A stretch of DNA of 34,192 bases from Neglectibacter sp. X58 (GTDB lineage Bacteria; Bacillota; Clostridia; Oscillospirales; Acutalibacteraceae). Shown here piece by piece: positions 31,320 through 34,192 of this stretch (position 1 is the stretch's first letter; each line of letters opens with the position of its first letter). Location: NCBI RefSeq assembly GCF_009936035.1, contig NZ_QWEO01000032.1, positions 1 to 34,192 on the forward strand, written 5' to 3'. The translations under genes were made by a program, and so were the position numbers. The notes below the pieces were generated by a model. The model saw only the letters and a program-made list of their open reading frames with translations, was not told the DNA's origin and searched no databases.

Positions 31320-31351
31320 TTTTTTCCTCCCCCGCCTGGGGGAGGAAAAAA
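31320..31351 (+). other. Perfect 14-bp hairpin in the greA leader
   Basis: ttttttcctccccc (31320-31333), loop gcct, gggggaggaaaaaa (31338-31351). It lies about 25 nt after the expected transcription start. There is no T run after it on the plus strand, so it is not a plain terminator there. Its 3' arm contains GGAGG and would be masked when folded. Confidence 0.6.
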
Positions 31352-31483
31352 TATACGGAAAACCCGGTGCAGTTTCTATGCTGGAAAGCAGGCCAGTGTG
31401 AAAAATATGAAGAAAGGAACGGTGCCGGGCGCAGAAAGCGGGTTTCCCTTTTTGCGGGCGTCCTGCGCCGTATGGCGGTTGAC

Positions 31484-33500
<2,017 letters not shown>

Positions 33501-33553
33501 GTAAGCCTTTATAAGTCTGTATGCGTGAGCTGGTAAGAGCAGATAAGAGGTCA

Positions 33554-33636
33554 TACGCCAGCAGATTACGCCAATTCACGCCTAACTTACTCCAAAATGT
33601 GTTCGGAACTTATGCGATTTTCCGCAAGTTCACGCC
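33554..33636. repeat. Short repeats downstream of lysS
   Basis: tacgcca (33554), ttacgcca (33566), ttcacgcc (33575-33582) and ttcacgcc (33629-33636) recur within about 80 bp. This is the pattern of integrase arm-type sites at the end of an integrated element. Inference only. Confidence 0.4.
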
Positions 33637-33658
33637 ACTTCACAGGTGTTCTTACTTA

Positions 33659-33690
33659 CCCCACTGAGATTCGCTCTCGGTGGGGTTTTT
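33659..33690 (+). terminator. Intrinsic terminator downstream of lysS
   Basis: ccccactgaga / tctcggtgggg, 11 bp with one G-T pair and a 5-nt loop, followed by TTTTT. Confidence 0.88.
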
Positions 33691-33696
33691 CTTTTG

Positions 33697-33737
33697 CTCC
33701 CGTTTTACTTCGAGGGAAGTAAGGCGGGAGTTTTTTT
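33697..33737 (+). terminator. Second intrinsic terminator
   Basis: ctcccgttttacttc / gaagtaaggcgggag, a 15-bp stem with two G-T pairs and a 4-nt loop, followed by TTTTTTT. The two terminators in series insulate lysS from the mobile region. Confidence 0.88.
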
Positions 33738-33802
33738 GCTGCCCGAAAAATTTTTTTCAAAAGGGGGTTAAAAAATGAGCCTTTTCGTTGCTGTTGTGGG
33801 GT

Positions 33803-33837
33803 GTGAGGCAAAACACCTCACGAGTTCTTTGAAAACT
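33803..33837 (+). promoter_or_regulatory. Hairpin plus boxA-like sequence
   Basis: gtgagg/cctcac (33803-33821) forms a hairpin; next to it, gttctttgaaaact (33824-33837) resembles the boxA antitermination site of Firmicutes rRNA operons. A short ORF starting at 33775 runs through it but reads into the intron. It is probably a leader of the mobile region rather than a gene. Confidence 0.4.
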
Positions 33838-33894
33838 GAATACACATTCATCAGGTTGTTCCTGAGCGGAGGGGAAACCCTCAGCCGTATGAAA

Positions 33895-34192
33895 GTGCGC
33901 CATGATCCTCCTGCCCCTACGGGTAAATGCGGAAAGCAAGGAGGGAGAGCGAAGCCGAACTGTTCTGAAATATCCGGTTGCTACGGATAAGGCGATGAAA
34001 CGCATCAGGGTTAATGATACTTCCCTACGGGGCTGGCGGAGAACCCGGCAGAGGTGAGATTCCTATGGACTCGGTTAGCAGCCGAGCGCCTGATGACTTC
34101 CCATTGTGCTTGGGGCGTCGAGGACAAATAAAGCACATTACATAGCTGCCAAAAGCGGCTATGAATCTAAGAGAAAGGAGGTAAGCCGAATG
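33895..34192 (+). mobile_element. 5' part of a group II intron
   Basis: The sequence begins gtgcgcc at 33895, the usual GUGYG 5' end. It continues with a structured GC-rich domain I-like region containing ggcgatgaaacgc, the gttaatgat block and a gagattcctatggactcggt segment. It closes with gagaaaggaggtaag just before ATG 34190-34192, as in the lead-in to the reverse transcriptase/maturase of such introns. The protein and 3' end lie outside the window. The exact 5' boundary is uncertain. Confidence 0.72.

Noticed and set aside
33775-33990. 71-codon ORF before and into the intron
   Set aside because: It crosses the likely intron 5' end, includes the hairpin and boxA-like site, and lacks protein-like character. 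A short leader ORF ending in the intron cannot be ruled out.

Overview
The window joins an incomplete prophage (1 to about 19.4 kb) to a GC-rich chromosomal segment (about 19.4 to 33.5 kb), followed by the start of a second mobile region (33.5 kb to the end). Class II lysS, GreA, ACP, a clustered shikimate pathway, a SleB-type cortex hydrolase, strong AGGAGG ribosome sites and TTGACA/TATAAT promoters point to a spore-forming, GC-rich member of Clostridia, probably Oscillospiraceae. The genus cannot be read from the sequence.

Prophage. From right to left it holds a tyrosine integrase and a BRO-N antirepressor (both +), a repressor (+) sharing a symmetric divergent promoter region with a leftward early operon, three small early genes, a family B DNA polymerase that seems to have lost its N-terminus, a primase/helicase, an N6-adenine-type methyltransferase, a MazG-like protein, small unknowns, a second methyltransferase and an HD-domain protein. 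The late genes follow: a DUF1492-type regulator, small and large terminase, portal, tRNA-Glu with a D-armless tRNA-like neighbour, a MuF head protein carrying a C-terminal HExxH metallopeptidase domain, a 54-residue protein, scaffold, SU10-type capsid, and head-tail connector genes cut by the left edge. Tail, lysis and the left attachment site lie outside the window.

Most unusual in the prophage: two 108-bp noncoding elements (8841-8948 and 17970-18077) lie at either end of the replication and control module. Each has perfect 20-bp inverted arms around a 68-nt AT-rich core. The arms differ at three positions and each change is compensated in the partner arm. Extra copies of the 9-bp motif that makes up the arms flank both elements.

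Chromosomal segment. acpP (-) is divergent from aroE-aroK-unknown membrane gene. A new strong promoter then drives aroF-tyrA-aroB-aroA-aroC, with pheA close behind. The set covers DAHP to chorismate and on to prephenate-derived Tyr and Phe, except for 3-dehydroquinate dehydratase. The aroF leader contains a 37-codon peptide rich in Phe and Tyr codons, a terminator and a competing pairing, which together look like a transcription attenuator. Then come a GNAT acetyltransferase, a SleB-like hydrolase, greA and lysS.

Right end. After two lysS terminators come short repeats like integrase arm sites, a boxA-like leader and the 5' part of a group II intron. The window stops exactly at the start codon of the presumed intron-encoded protein.
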